The notes under the pieces were generated by a model. That model was given only the letters and a program-made list of their open reading frames with translations. It did no database searches and was not told where the DNA came from. This document shows, one piece after another, positions 7,508-15,129 of a DNA stretch of 48,307 nucleotides. Position numbers and translations under genes: made by a program. Origin of the DNA: Gallionella sp. Its GTDB lineage: Bacteria; Pseudomonadota; Gammaproteobacteria; Burkholderiales; Gallionellaceae. Positions within the stretch are counted from its first letter, which is position 1; each line of letters starts with the position of its first letter. The stretch covers positions 1-48,307 of the forward strand of contig JAUSMR010000001.1 in assembly GCA_030645955.1 (NCBI GenBank). Reading direction: 5' to 3'.

Positions 7508-8002
7508 ATGGTTGCTATTCAGCTGTTAGGCGCTGAGCATCGACGCGAAGGGTTTGATTGTGCTGATACGTCGCTGAATGAGTTTCTGCTGCGTCAAGCA
7601 GGACAGCAGCAGCGGCGTGGTTTCGGCAAGACCTATGTGGCACTTGCTGACGATGGCTTAAGTGTCATTGGGTTTGTAACAGTGAGTGCCGGTCAAATAT
7701 CCACGAATTCGCTACCTGCGCAATCTAAGTTGCCGCGCTATCCAGCTCCTATTCTGCGCATCGGGCGGCTGGCAGTGGATGTACGCCATCAGGGAAAAGG
7801 TATTGGCCAAGACTTGTTGGCATTTGCTTTACGCTTGTCTGTGGAGTTTTCGCAACGGGTGGGGTTGTATGCTGTGGTGGTGGATGCCAAGCACGACAAG
7901 GCGAAAGCGTTTTATGTGAAGTTGGGGTTTATTGCTTGCGTGGATAATTCACTGTGCCTCTATCTGCCTATCGCTACGCTTGAGCAGACCATCATTCCGT
8001 AA
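7508..8002 (+). CDS. TacT-type GNAT acetyltransferase toxin
   Basis: A 164-residue GNAT protein. The acetyl-CoA loop RHQGKGIGQDLL is near residue 98 and the family C-terminal AFYVKLGF near 138. Known TacT toxins acetylate the amino group of charged tRNA and block translation. CADTSLNEFL near the N-terminus is a typical TacT opening. It lies 3 bp after the antitoxin stop and appears intact, so this is one of the complete TA pairs in the island. Confidence 0.85.
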   Translation: MVAIQLLGAEHRREGFDCADTSLNEFLLRQAGQQQRRGFGKTYVALADDGLSVIGFVTVSAGQISTNSLPAQSKLPRYPAPILRIGRLAVDVRHQGKGIGQDLLAFALRLSVEFSQRVGLYAVVVDAKHDKAKAFYVKLGFIACVDNSLCLYLPIATLEQTIIP

Positions 8003-8040
8003 CTGGCTGTTGGCATTGACGAAGGTAATCTCCGAGGCTT

Positions 8041-8292
8041 GCTATTTTTGTTTACGCCGGCAACATGGGCGTTGCGCAAGGTATGGATATTCTGATTGAC
8101 TTGGCCGAGCGTTTGCGTAGCCGGCGTGATATCGGGTTTCAGTTTGTTGGCCGTGGCCGTGGCAGTGATGCCCAGCGCTTGCGCGGTGATGCGAAAGCGC
8201 GCGGGTTGGATAACGTGGAATTCCATGACGAGATTGAGCCTTCGGGAATTCCCGGCTTATACGCCAATGCCAAGTCGGCATCGTTGCATTAG
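8041..8292 (+). pseudogene. Glycosyltransferase middle fragment
   Basis: Reads AIFVYAGNMGVAQGMDILID then LAERLRSRRDIGFQFVGRGR and FHDEIEPSGIPGLYANA before the frame is lost at ~8270. This is the donor-binding half of a GT4 enzyme (VYAGNMG, FVGRG), lying upstream of the part retained in copy 4 (EIPGLYSQCHVG). The overlap between the two (8225-8290 versus 4679-4750) shows they come from the same gene family. GRGRGSD also contains an internal duplication. Confidence 0.6.
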
Positions 8293-8309
8293 GGAAGCGC
8301 AGATTAAAT

Positions 8310-8345
8310 CGTCATTGCGAGAAGCGTAGCGACGCGGCAATCCAG
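8310..8345. repeat. REP-like hairpin
   Basis: TCATTGCGAGAAGCGTAGCG followed by ACGCGGCAATCCAG, the same family as the elements at 253-290 and 10235-10385. Confidence 0.6.
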
Positions 8346-8358
8346 AAGTTCGTTTTAT

Positions 8359-8478
8359 CCTAAAAAACTCAGTTCAAGCCACGGTTTGATTGGAACGCGG
8401 GCTTCCAGCCCGCAGGCGGACAGGATGTCCGCGCTCCCAGTATCCATTCCTGGACTCACCCAAAAGGTAAATCGCATC
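8359..8478. repeat. 120-bp direct repeat, copy A
   Basis: Matches 10041-10160 with about three mismatches. It contains two side-by-side hairpins, GCGGGCTTCCAGCCCGC and GCGGACAGGATGTCCGC. The right edge (ATCGCATC) is the junction to the galE fragment. Confidence 0.8.
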
Positions 8479-8715
8479 CGTGCCTACAACCTGGGTAACG
8501 GGCAAGGCTATTCAGTGAAAGAAGTGATCCAGGTGGCCGAGCGCGTATCCGGGGAAAAAGTCCCCGTGCAATACGGCCCGCGCCGTGCAGGCGATCCGCC
8601 CAGGTTGGTGGCCGATGCCAGCAAGATACGCAAAGACTGGGGTTGGTCGCCACGATTCGGAGGGATCGAGCCGATTGTGGCTCATGCCTGGCAGTGGGAG
8701 GCAAAGAAGGACTGA
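8479..8715 (+). pseudogene. UDP-glucose 4-epimerase (GalE) C-terminal fragment
   Basis: About 78 codons read RAYNLGNGQGYSVKEVIQVA, then PVQYGPRRAGDPPRLVADAS and IRKDWGWSPRFGGIEPIV to the stop. These are hallmark C-terminal motifs of GalE (NLGNG, RRAGDP, LGW-P). The N-terminal Rossmann fold is missing and a dispersed repeat directly precedes the fragment. It is another polysaccharide-biosynthesis remnant in this island. Confidence 0.7.
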
Positions 8716-8816
8716 GGACTGAGCGGCAAGGGACAAGGGACAACGCAGAACTGCGTATTGCCGCTCCGCTGATAACTGATTACAATGATGGCACTGCAAT
8801 CACTTTGGGGGCTAAC

Positions 8817-9062
8817 ATGGCGGCACTTACGATTAGAAATATTGATGATGAGGTCAAGAACCGTTTGCGTTTACAGGCAGCGCAGCACGGTTGTTCGATG
8901 GAGCAGGAGGTGCGCGAGATTCTGTCCCGTGCGGTATTGCCGAAGCGGAACCAGCCGGCTTTTGCGCAGCGTATTCAAAAGCATTTTGCTTATCTTGAGT
9001 TGGATGCTTTGCCTATTCCCAAGCGTCAGAAAGCCAGAACCCCGCCTGCGATGGGAAGCTGA
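8817..9062 (+). CDS. FitA-type ribbon-helix-helix antitoxin
   Basis: An 81-residue protein. MAALTIRNIDDEVKNRLRLQ is the FitA/VapB-like RHH start, followed by AAQHGCSMEQEVREILSRAV. The C-terminal ~25 residues are Pro/Lys-rich and would enter the toxin's active-site groove. I chose ATG 8817 over the long upstream extension because the RHH fold starts there. It ends 2 bp before the PIN-domain gene. Confidence 0.85.
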   Translation: MAALTIRNIDDEVKNRLRLQAAQHGCSMEQEVREILSRAVLPKRNQPAFAQRIQKHFAYLELDALPIPKRQKARTPPAMGS

Positions 9063-9064
9063 TC

Positions 9065-9496
9065 ATGCAGGGCGTGTTGCTGGATACTAATGTGCTGTCT
9101 GAGTTGATGCGCCCCCAGCCTTCTTCGATTGTGCTTGGTTGGTTTGCTCAACAAGAGGACACCGAGTTTTATACCAGTGCAATTACCCAGGCTGAATTGT
9201 TGTTGGGTGTGGCTTTGTTGCCGGGCGGCAAGCGCAGAGATGCAATTGCTGATGCGGTGGAGCAGATGTTCGATCAGGATTTTGCCGGGCGCTGCTTGCC
9301 GTTCGATGAGCTGGCTGCGCATGAGTATGCCGCGTTGGTTGCCACCCGCAATAAAATTGGCATGCCGATTTCTACTGAGGATGCACAGATAGCTGCTATT
9401 GCACTCCGTCATGGCTTGGCCTTGGCGACCCGTAACGCTAAAGATTTTCACAAAATAAGTGAGTTGGTTTTGCTTGATCCATGGTTTGTGCGTTAA
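9065..9496 (+). CDS. FitB/VapC-type PIN-domain toxin
   Basis: A 143-residue PIN RNase. The acidic active-site residues are visible in order: DTNVLSEL (Asp7), TQAELLLG (Glu ~44), STEDAQIAAIA (Asp ~102) and TRNAKDF (Asp ~122). Family members cleave RNA and are held inactive by the RHH antitoxin encoded just upstream. The pair is complete and probably functional, unlike the PIN remnant at 9887. Confidence 0.85.
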   Translation: MQGVLLDTNVLSELMRPQPSSIVLGWFAQQEDTEFYTSAITQAELLLGVALLPGGKRRDAIADAVEQMFDQDFAGRCLPFDELAAHEYAALVATRNKIGMPISTEDAQIAAIALRHGLALATRNAKDFHKISELVLLDPWFVR

Positions 9497-9514
9497 GCGG
9501 TGAGTGACCAACCA

Positions 9515-9637
9515 ATGCGTATTTTTTTCCACGGTATTAACTTTTCTCCTGAGCTAATCGGCATCGGTAAATACTCCGGTGAGATGGCGGAGTGGCTGAT
9601 CCCAATCGTTGGCGCTGAGACAGTTCAAGGGATATGA
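9515..9637 (+). pseudogene. Glycosyltransferase 5'-end fragment
   Basis: Reads MRIFFHGINFSPELIGIGKY then SGEMAEWL, after which the sequence diverges (IPIVGAE...) to a stop at 9637. GINFSPELxGIGKYxGEMAEWL is the strict N-terminal signature of WbuB-like GT4 enzymes, so this is the missing head of the gene whose tails lie at 3-7134. Confidence 0.65.
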
Positions 9638-9684
9638 CATGGAACGAGCTGTTGTTATTCGAGCAGATACAGGAGACTTAACAC

Positions 9685-9903
9685 ATGGGATATTCCGACA
9701 TCATTGCACGTGAAGCTGAAACACTTTCCCCTGAAAAACAGGCGGAGATACTGGATTTCATTGCCTTCCTAAAAGTGAGGCAATTGCCCTCTGAGCTTGC
9801 GTCTGTTCCAAAAACTTCAGGGGAAATCGAATCTTTCTTCCGAAGCTTCAAGGTGGACGTCAGCGGATACCAATTTGACCGGGACGATGCCAATGCCAGG
9901 TAA
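9685..9903 (+). CDS. DUF2281-family antitoxin-like protein
   Basis: A 72-residue protein. LSPEKQAEILDFIAFLK is the DUF2281 signature, and the C-terminal part (IESFFRSFKVDVSGYQFDRD) is typical of small antitoxins paired with PIN toxins. A CAGGAGACTTA Shine-Dalgarno precedes ATG 9685. The partner toxin gene overlaps its 3' end but is broken, so this is likely an orphan antitoxin. Confidence 0.65.
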   Translation: MGYSDIIAREAETLSPEKQAEILDFIAFLKVRQLPSELASVPKTSGEIESFFRSFKVDVSGYQFDRDDANAR

Positions 9904-10071
9904 GGTTTTATCGACACGAATGTCGTCGTTTACTCGCTTGGACAAGCCTCCACCAAAGTACACCTTGCTGCCCCATTGTTTGTCGGATTACCCACAATTT
10001 CCTCGCAAGTGCTTTCAGAAACCGCCAATGTAGCATTTAACCTAGAAAACTCAGTTCAAGCCACGGTTTGA
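9887..10071 (+). pseudogene. PIN-domain toxin remnant
   Basis: After ATG at 9887 (MPMPGK) the frame is lost by an apparent one-base deletion at ~9905. The other frame then reads GFIDTNVVVYSLGQAS and PLFVGLPTISSQVLSETANV before running into the 120-bp repeat. FIDTNVVVY is the first acidic motif of PIN domains. The last two thirds of the domain are gone, cut off by the repeat. Confidence 0.6.
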
Positions 10072-10160
10072 TTGGAACGCGGGCTTCCAGCCCGCAGGCG
10101 GACAGGATGTCCGCGCTCCCAGTATCCATTCTTGGACTCACCCAAAAGGTGAATCGCATC
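10041..10160. repeat. 120-bp direct repeat, copy B
   Basis: Near-identical to 8359-8478. It truncates the PIN-toxin remnant on its left, so it inserted into or recombined with that gene. Confidence 0.8.
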
Positions 10161-10234
10161 AATATAAAGTCAATCATCACGAGGGTTTCAACTGAAATAG
10201 GAGCGTTCAACTGAGGTTTTTAGGTTCAATGAGC

Positions 10235-10385
10235 CGCCATTGCGAACGGAGTGAAGCAATCCAGGGGGTGCTTGTCATTGCGAGGCCCGCAGGGTCGTGG
10301 CAATCCAGAGGTTTCCGTTGGGGCTGATGCTGCGCTGCTGGACTGCCGCGTCGCTGTGCTCCTCGCAGCGACGGTGGATTGCAGG
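10235..10385. repeat. REP-like repeat cluster
   Basis: Shares GTCATTGCGAGGCCCGCAGG, then GTGGCAATCCAGAG and CCGCGTCGCTGTGCTCCTCG with 253-380. It makes up most of the gene-free gap 10161-10419. Confidence 0.6.
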
Positions 10386-10419
10386 ATTAAAGGGGGCAGG
10401 TTCGGAATGTTTTTCAGAA

Positions 10420-10521
10420 TCAAGCCGCCAGCTTGAGTTCAACTTTTTTCCCCGCCCGTGTCGCCAACGTAATCAGCATGTCCAGGCTGAACTTCTCGAA
10501 CTTGCCGCGTATATGGAACCG
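10420..10521 (-). pseudogene. XRE-like regulator/antitoxin C-terminal remnant
   Basis: The last ~33 codons read HIRGKFEKFSLDMLITLATR and AGKKVELKLAA. This resembles the C-terminal part of HTH_37/HigA-like antitoxins (x-RGKF-x-FS-x-D-x-L). The N-terminal helix-turn-helix is not recognisable upstream, so I treat it as a remnant. Confidence 0.45.
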
Positions 10522-10657
10522 TAAACCAGCAGAGCCACGCTCATGAAGGTCAGCATTGCCATGCTCCTTGGAGGTATTTCTGTGCATCCGTTCCGGGACA
10601 GTGTGAACAACATCACCGGGGCTTCTTGCCGGCATTATACTGTTCCTGATTCCGTCG

Positions 10658-10774
10658 GAAATTCATCGGCCGCACCGGCAGATACTGGAAGGTCGCTTTG
10701 CCGCGCAGGATACGATCAAGGTAGACTGCAAAGATGGGGTAATGAAGTTCGAGAAGGTTGAGAAGAAAGGGTGA
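10658..10774 (+). pseudogene. clpB 3'-end remnant
   Basis: The frame reads QILEGRFAAQDTIKVDCKDG then VMKFEKVEKKG and TGA at 10772-10774. This matches the final small domain of ClpB-type Hsp100 proteins (ILEGRF...DTI-V). The rest of the gene is absent. The stop lies one base before the ATG of the ClpX-like gene, so the remnant may still supply its translation-initiation context. Confidence 0.55.
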
Positions 10775-10775
10775 C

Positions 10776-11816
10776 ATGGATAGTGCAAACAGCCAACAAA
10801 TGCCAGGCCAGCCAACGCCGGCAAAGAAACTGACGCCCAGCGCAATCGTACATTACCTTGACCAGTATGTCGTCGGCCAGGATGAGGCCAAGAAGACACT
10901 CTCCGTGGCGGTGTATTCGCATTACCGCAAGATCGGCAAGCAGAGATCGGCCGGCGCCGAAAGCATCAAGACCAATATCCTGCTGATCGGCCCGACCGGC
11001 ACGGGCAAGACACTGCTGTGCGAAACCCTGTCGCGTATCGTGCATGTGCCTTTCGTCACCGCCAACGCCACCTCGCTGGCGCAATCGAAATACGTTAATG
11101 AGGAAATCGAGGCATTGATGCTGCGCCTGCTGGACAAGGCGGGCGGTGATGTTGAGAAAGCCCAGCGAGGAATTGTCTTCGTCGACGAGATCGACAAGCT
11201 GAAATCAAGCGAAGGTGAACAGCGCGGCACATCGGGAGAGCGGGTGCAGCACGCCCTGCTGAAGATCATGGAAGGTGCGGTGGTCAAGCTGGGCAGCTCG
11301 CAAGCGATCGACACCACCAACATTCTTTTTATTTGCGCGGGAGCGTTCGTCGGCATAGAGGAAATCACCGCCAGAAACCAGGCCTACGGCTTCATCTCCG
11401 TCGACAACAGCGACAGCCAGAAAATTCTCGAGCGGCTGAATTCGCGCGTGAAACCCACCGACCTGTTTGAGTTTGGACTGATACCGGAATTCGCCGGACG
11501 TTTGCCGATCATTTCCAATCTGCATAACCTGTCCAAGGAGCAGATGGTGAGAATCATGGTCGAGCCGCGCAATTCGATCTACAACCAGTTCCGCGAGATT
11601 CTCAGGGACGAGGGCGTCGAGCTGAACATCGAGCACGAGGTATTCCGGCAAATCGCCGAGATGGCGTTCGAGTACAGGGTGGGAGCGCGCAGCCTGAGGG
11701 GGATATTCGAGGAAATGCTCACGCCGGTGTTGTATCAGGTTCCCGACCAGCCGGAGATCCGCAAGGTCGTGATCAAGTCGCTGTTTGAAGAGGCGAGCCT
11801 GATTGCCCAGTCGTAG
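10776..11816 (+). CDS. ClpX-like AAA+ unfoldase without zinc domain
   Basis: A 346-residue AAA+ protein of the ClpX family. It shows LDQYVVGQDEAKKTLSVAVY, Walker A GPTGTGKT (~residue 72), Walker B IVFVDEIDK (~130), FGLIPEFAGRLP (~235) and sensor 2 GARSLRGIFE (~305). It lacks the N-terminal zinc-binding domain of housekeeping ClpX (~420 aa). The pore-1 loop normally reading GYVG is KYVN, and the RKH-loop segment is deleted. The ClpP-docking loop keeps only YGF where IGF is usual. So it may unfold different substrates or work without ClpP. It begins with ATG 10776, one base after a clpB remnant's stop; the further-upstream in-frame TTG is less likely. Confidence 0.8.
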   Translation: MDSANSQQMPGQPTPAKKLTPSAIVHYLDQYVVGQDEAKKTLSVAVYSHYRKIGKQRSAGAESIKTNILLIGPTGTGKTLLCETLSRIVHVPFVTANATSLAQSKYVNEEIEALMLRLLDKAGGDVEKAQRGIVFVDEIDKLKSSEGEQRGTSGERVQHALLKIMEGAVVKLGSSQAIDTTNILFICAGAFVGIEEITARNQAYGFISVDNSDSQKILERLNSRVKPTDLFEFGLIPEFAGRLPIISNLHNLSKEQMVRIMVEPRNSIYNQFREILRDEGVELNIEHEVFRQIAEMAFEYRVGARSLRGIFEEMLTPVLYQVPDQPEIRKVVIKSLFEEASLIAQS

Positions 11817-11841
11817 AGAAATTAAATGTGCCGGCGATGCA

Positions 11842-12030
11842 GGATGGGTAGCGCTACGCTCCACCTATCCTATGCGGGCTCAGCGTTGCGGACAAAGCCG
11901 AGTTTTGTGTCTTGTCCCGCTTCACGGGAGATTTTTTAATCATCTGGATTCCGGCCTGCGCCGGATAACCAGCCACTAGGTTGTCGTCTTTTGACAACCT
12001 GGTGGAATGGCTAGTTGTTCCACCAATGAC
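11842..12030. repeat. Dispersed repeats between the ClpX-like gene and feoB
   Basis: Positions 11842-11872 are an imperfect palindrome (AGGATGGGTAGCGC...CACCTATCCT). Positions 11942-12030 hold an element starting CTGGATTCCGGCCTGCGCCG and including GTGGAATGGCTAGTTGTTCC, related to the one at 5262-5403. They lie between the converging ClpX-like and feoB genes. Confidence 0.5.
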
Positions 12031-12050
12031 GGGCTGGTGGGTTATTTGGG

Positions 12051-13838
12051 TTAATACCCCAACGCCCTCGCGCCCTGATAGAACGCGAAGCTCGCAAGCC
12101 ATGCCAGCGCCAGCGACCAGGCGAGTGACAGCGCGGTGAATTTGAGTTGCTTGGATTCGCTTTGCAGCGTGGCGACGGTGGCGAGGCAGGGGGTATAGAG
12201 CAGCGTGAACAGCATGAAGCTGTAGGCTTGCACCCAGTCCAGTTGTTGCCCGATCGCGCCGCTGAGCGCATCGCCACTCAGGCCGTAAATCACGGCGAGC
12301 GCGCCGATGACGATTTCCTTGGCGATGAAGCCGAATATCAGTGCGATGGTGAGTTGTTCGTTGATGCCGACGGGGGCGAAGACGGGTTGAAAGAAGCCGC
12401 CTATTATCCCTGCCAGTGTGTCTGCGCTGGCGGGGGCGGCGGACAGCGGCAGGTGGGTGAGCAGCCAGACCAGTACCACGCCGGCAACGATGAATTTGGT
12501 GGCGCGGCGCAGGAAGTGCCGCACTTCATGCCAGCCGCGTAACGCCATCTGGCGCAGAGTGGGGAAGCGGTATGGCGGCAGTTCCAGCACGAACGGCTCG
12601 TTGTTCTTGAACTGGTGTTTGAATATCAGCGCGGTCAGTATCGCGGCGATGAAGCTGAACAGGTACAGGCTGAATACCACTAATGGCGCGGCTTTTGGCG
12701 AGAACAGCGCTGCGGTGAAAAAGATGAATACCTGCAGGCGCGCCGAGCACAGCGAGAACGGAATCACCAGCATCGTGAGCAGGCGCATGGCGCGCGAGCG
12801 CATCACTCTCGTGCCCATCAGCGCGGGGACGTTGCAGCCGAAGCCCATCAGCAGCATGACAAAACCGCGTCCGTCCAGCCCCAGGCGCGCCATCAGCGCA
12901 TCCATCAAGAAAGCGGCGCGCGACAGATAGCCGCTGTCTTCCACCATCGCCATGAAAAGAAAGAACAGTATGATGATCGGTATGAATGCCGCGACGGTGG
13001 CCACGCCGTTGTAGATGCCGTCCAGCAGCAGGCCTTGCAGGATTTGCGGTAACCCGCCCAGCATCGGGACAAGCGCCGCATCGCGCAGCCACGTGAAGAT
13101 TCCGGCGATGCCGGTTTGCAGCGGCTGCCCGAACATGAAAATGCCCTGGAATACCAGATACATGACGGCGAAGAAGATCGGCAGCCCCAGCCACGGATGC
13201 AGCATGACGCGGTCCAGTTTTTCGGTGAGGTTGTCCGACAGTCGCACGGGGATTTGCACGGTGTGCTTCAGCACACGCGCCATTTCCGTTTCGATATGCT
13301 CGTCCTTCTCCAATTGGCTGCGCAGTTGTTCCGCCATGCCGGGCGTGGGATAGCGCAGGGCTTTGGTGATGGCTTGCAGGGCTTCCGGATAGCCTCTGCC
13401 ATATTTTGCGCTGAGCAGGAATATCGGCAATTCCAGCAGCGCGGACATTTTTGCCACGTCGATGCTGATGCCGAATTTCTTCGCTTCGTCCGCCATGTTG
13501 AGCACCACCACGATATTCATGTTGAGTTGCTTGAGTTGCAGCAGCAGACTCATCTGGCGTTCGATTTGTGTGGCGTTGAGGATGATCAGCGCGAGATCCG
13601 GCACGTTGTCGTGCAGAAAGTGGCGCACCACCTGTTCGTCGTCGGAAAAACCGTGCAGGTCATAGATGCCGGGCAGGTCGATGATCTCCACCATGTCACC
13701 GCCCAGCAGAATCTTGCCGCTGAGCAACTCGACGGTGATGCCGGGCCAGTTGCCGACGCGCGCCGCGCCGCCGGTCATGCGGTTGAACAGCGTGGATTTG
13801 CCGGTGTTGGGCATTCCGAGCAGGGCGACTCTTTTCAT
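12051..13838 (-). CDS. feoB: Ferrous iron transporter FeoB
   Basis: A 595-residue inner-membrane Fe(II) transporter with a cytoplasmic N-terminal G domain. G1 is GMPNTGKST (~residue 8), G2 lies around NWPGITVE, G3 is DLPG and G4 is NMAD. Then come a helical GDI-like spacer and two gate-like membrane halves with the conserved GFGCNVPALMGTR. It is shorter than the ~770-residue E. coli protein. I place the start at ATG 13838, which overlaps the feoA stop (ATGA), instead of 21 bp upstream, because the G1 strand begins immediately. It is the second gene of a feoAB operon; ferrous iron supply suits a heme-rich or iron-oxidising lifestyle. Confidence 0.95.
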   Translation of the reverse strand: MKRVALLGMPNTGKSTLFNRMTGGAARVGNWPGITVELLSGKILLGGDMVEIIDLPGIYDLHGFSDDEQVVRHFLHDNVPDLALIILNATQIERQMSLLLQLKQLNMNIVVVLNMADEAKKFGISIDVAKMSALLELPIFLLSAKYGRGYPEALQAITKALRYPTPGMAEQLRSQLEKDEHIETEMARVLKHTVQIPVRLSDNLTEKLDRVMLHPWLGLPIFFAVMYLVFQGIFMFGQPLQTGIAGIFTWLRDAALVPMLGGLPQILQGLLLDGIYNGVATVAAFIPIIILFFLFMAMVEDSGYLSRAAFLMDALMARLGLDGRGFVMLLMGFGCNVPALMGTRVMRSRAMRLLTMLVIPFSLCSARLQVFIFFTAALFSPKAAPLVVFSLYLFSFIAAILTALIFKHQFKNNEPFVLELPPYRFPTLRQMALRGWHEVRHFLRRATKFIVAGVVLVWLLTHLPLSAAPASADTLAGIIGGFFQPVFAPVGINEQLTIALIFGFIAKEIVIGALAVIYGLSGDALSGAIGQQLDWVQAYSFMLFTLLYTPCLATVATLQSESKQLKFTALSLAWSLALAWLASFAFYQGARALGY

Positions 13839-14110
13839 GTTCCGGCGGCTCCCTGGCATACCATGATTTTGGCGGCTTCACTGCGCCGCAGCATGATGTC
13901 GGTGGTGCCGATGCGCACTTGCAATGGGCCGGAGAAGCTGGCCTTGCGTATCATCTCGATGTGTTTGCCGCTGCGAAATCCCAGCGCGAGCAGGCGTTGA
14001 TGCAACGCTTCTTCGGCGTGTATCGAGACGATGGTGGCGGTATCGCCGGGGTGCAAGGTGGCAAGGGTGGTCGAGGGCATAACGGTGTGTAAATTGGACA
14101 TTGGTAACAT
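13835..14110 (-). CDS. feoA: FeoA family protein
   Basis: A 91-residue SH3-like FeoA protein. LHPGDTATIVSIHAEEALHQ and RLLALGFRSGKHIEMI are the family core, ending in RRSEAAKIMV. FeoA binds and modulates FeoB. The stop overlaps the feoB start by four bases. In-frame ATGs at 14110, 14101 and 14080 compete; none has a strong Shine-Dalgarno, so the N-terminus is uncertain by up to ten residues. Confidence 0.9.
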   Translation of the reverse strand: MLPMSNLHTVMPSTTLATLHPGDTATIVSIHAEEALHQRLLALGFRSGKHIEMIRKASFSGPLQVRIGTTDIMLRRSEAAKIMVCQGAAGT

Positions 14111-14214
14111 TATTCCACAGCCGCCCTGTTTTTGTCGCGCTGCCCTTTGGAGTGGGGGGCTTATTACGGTAGAATGCGACCTTTATTTTTTCAGCAAACC
14201 CGGAAGAAAGATTA

Positions 14215-15105
14215 ATGGGAAAAATGATCAAGGGCAGCATTGTTGCCATCGTTACTCCGATGCACGAGGACGGCAGCCTCGATTTGGCGGCGTTCCGTGC
14301 GTTAATCGATTTTCACATCGAGCAGGGCACGGACGGCATCGTGGTGGTCGGCACGACCGGCGAATCGCCTACCGTGGATGTGGAAGAACATGAGTTATTG
14401 ATTTCCGAGGCGGTGAAACATGCTGCCAGGCGAATTCCTGTTATCGCCGGGACTGGTGCGAACTCCACCCGGGAAGCAATCGGGCTGGCCGCCTTTTCGA
14501 AAAAAGCCGGCGCGGATGCCTCGTTGACGGTCGTTCCCTATTACAACAAGCCGACGCAGGAAGGTATGTACCTGCACTTCAAGGCCATTGCCGAAGCGGT
14601 GGACATGCCGCACATCCTGTATAACGTGCCGGGGCGTACCGTTGCCGACATGAGCAACGATACCGTGCTGCGCCTGGCGCAGATTCCCAACATCGTCGGC
14701 ATCAAGGATGCAACCGGCAATATCGAGCGCGGCAGCGATTTGTTGCAGCGCGCGCCGAAAGATTTTGCGATCTACAGCGGCGATGATGCCAGTACGCTGG
14801 CGTTGATGCTGCTCGGCGCGCACGGCACGATTTCCGTGACGGCCAACGTCGCTCCCAAATTGATGCATGAAATGTGCGCGGCGGCGTTGAACGGGGAAGT
14901 GGCCAAGGCGCGTGAAATCAATTTCCGGTTGCTTGGCTTGCATCGCAATCTGTTTGTCGAAGCCAATCCGATTCCGGTGAAGTGGGCCGTGGCGCGCATG
15001 GGCAAGATAAAAAACAATCTGCGCTTGCCGCTCACGCCTTTGTCACAAAGCGCACACGCGGTGGTCGAGGCAGCGATGCGCCAGGCCGGTGTGCTCACAA
15101 AATAA
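14215..15105 (+). CDS. dapA: 4-hydroxy-tetrahydrodipicolinate synthase
   Basis: A 296-residue (beta/alpha)8 aldolase condensing pyruvate with aspartate semialdehyde in lysine/diaminopimelate synthesis. It shows [14 protein letters not shown], the catalytic Tyr in YNVPGRT and the Schiff-base Lys in [15 protein letters not shown] Shine-Dalgarno precedes ATG 14215; an alternative ATG lies at 14224. bamC follows 24 bp downstream, the same dapA-bamC order as in many proteobacteria. Confidence 0.95.
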   Translation: MGKMIKGSIVAIVTPMHEDGSLDLAAFRALIDFHIEQGTDGIVVVGTTGESPTVDVEEHELLISEAVKHAARRIPVIAGTGANSTREAIGLAAFSKKAGADASLTVVPYYNKPTQEGMYLHFKAIAEAVDMPHILYNVPGRTVADMSNDTVLRLAQIPNIVGIKDATGNIERGSDLLQRAPKDFAIYSGDDASTLALMLLGAHGTISVTANVAPKLMHEMCAAALNGEVAKAREINFRLLGLHRNLFVEANPIPVKWAVARMGKIKNNLRLPLTPLSQSAHAVVEAAMRQAGVLTK

Positions 15106-15129
15106 TAGTATTGTCGGAGAGAGAAACGG

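Noticed and set aside
10543..10761. 72-aa plus-strand ORF upstream of the ClpX-like gene
   Set aside because: No motif; the in-frame signal in this stretch is the clpB tail in another frame.
13116..14000. 294-aa plus-strand ORF over feoB/feoA
   Set aside because: Antisense shadow rich in His/Gln; the opposite strand has all FeoB G motifs.
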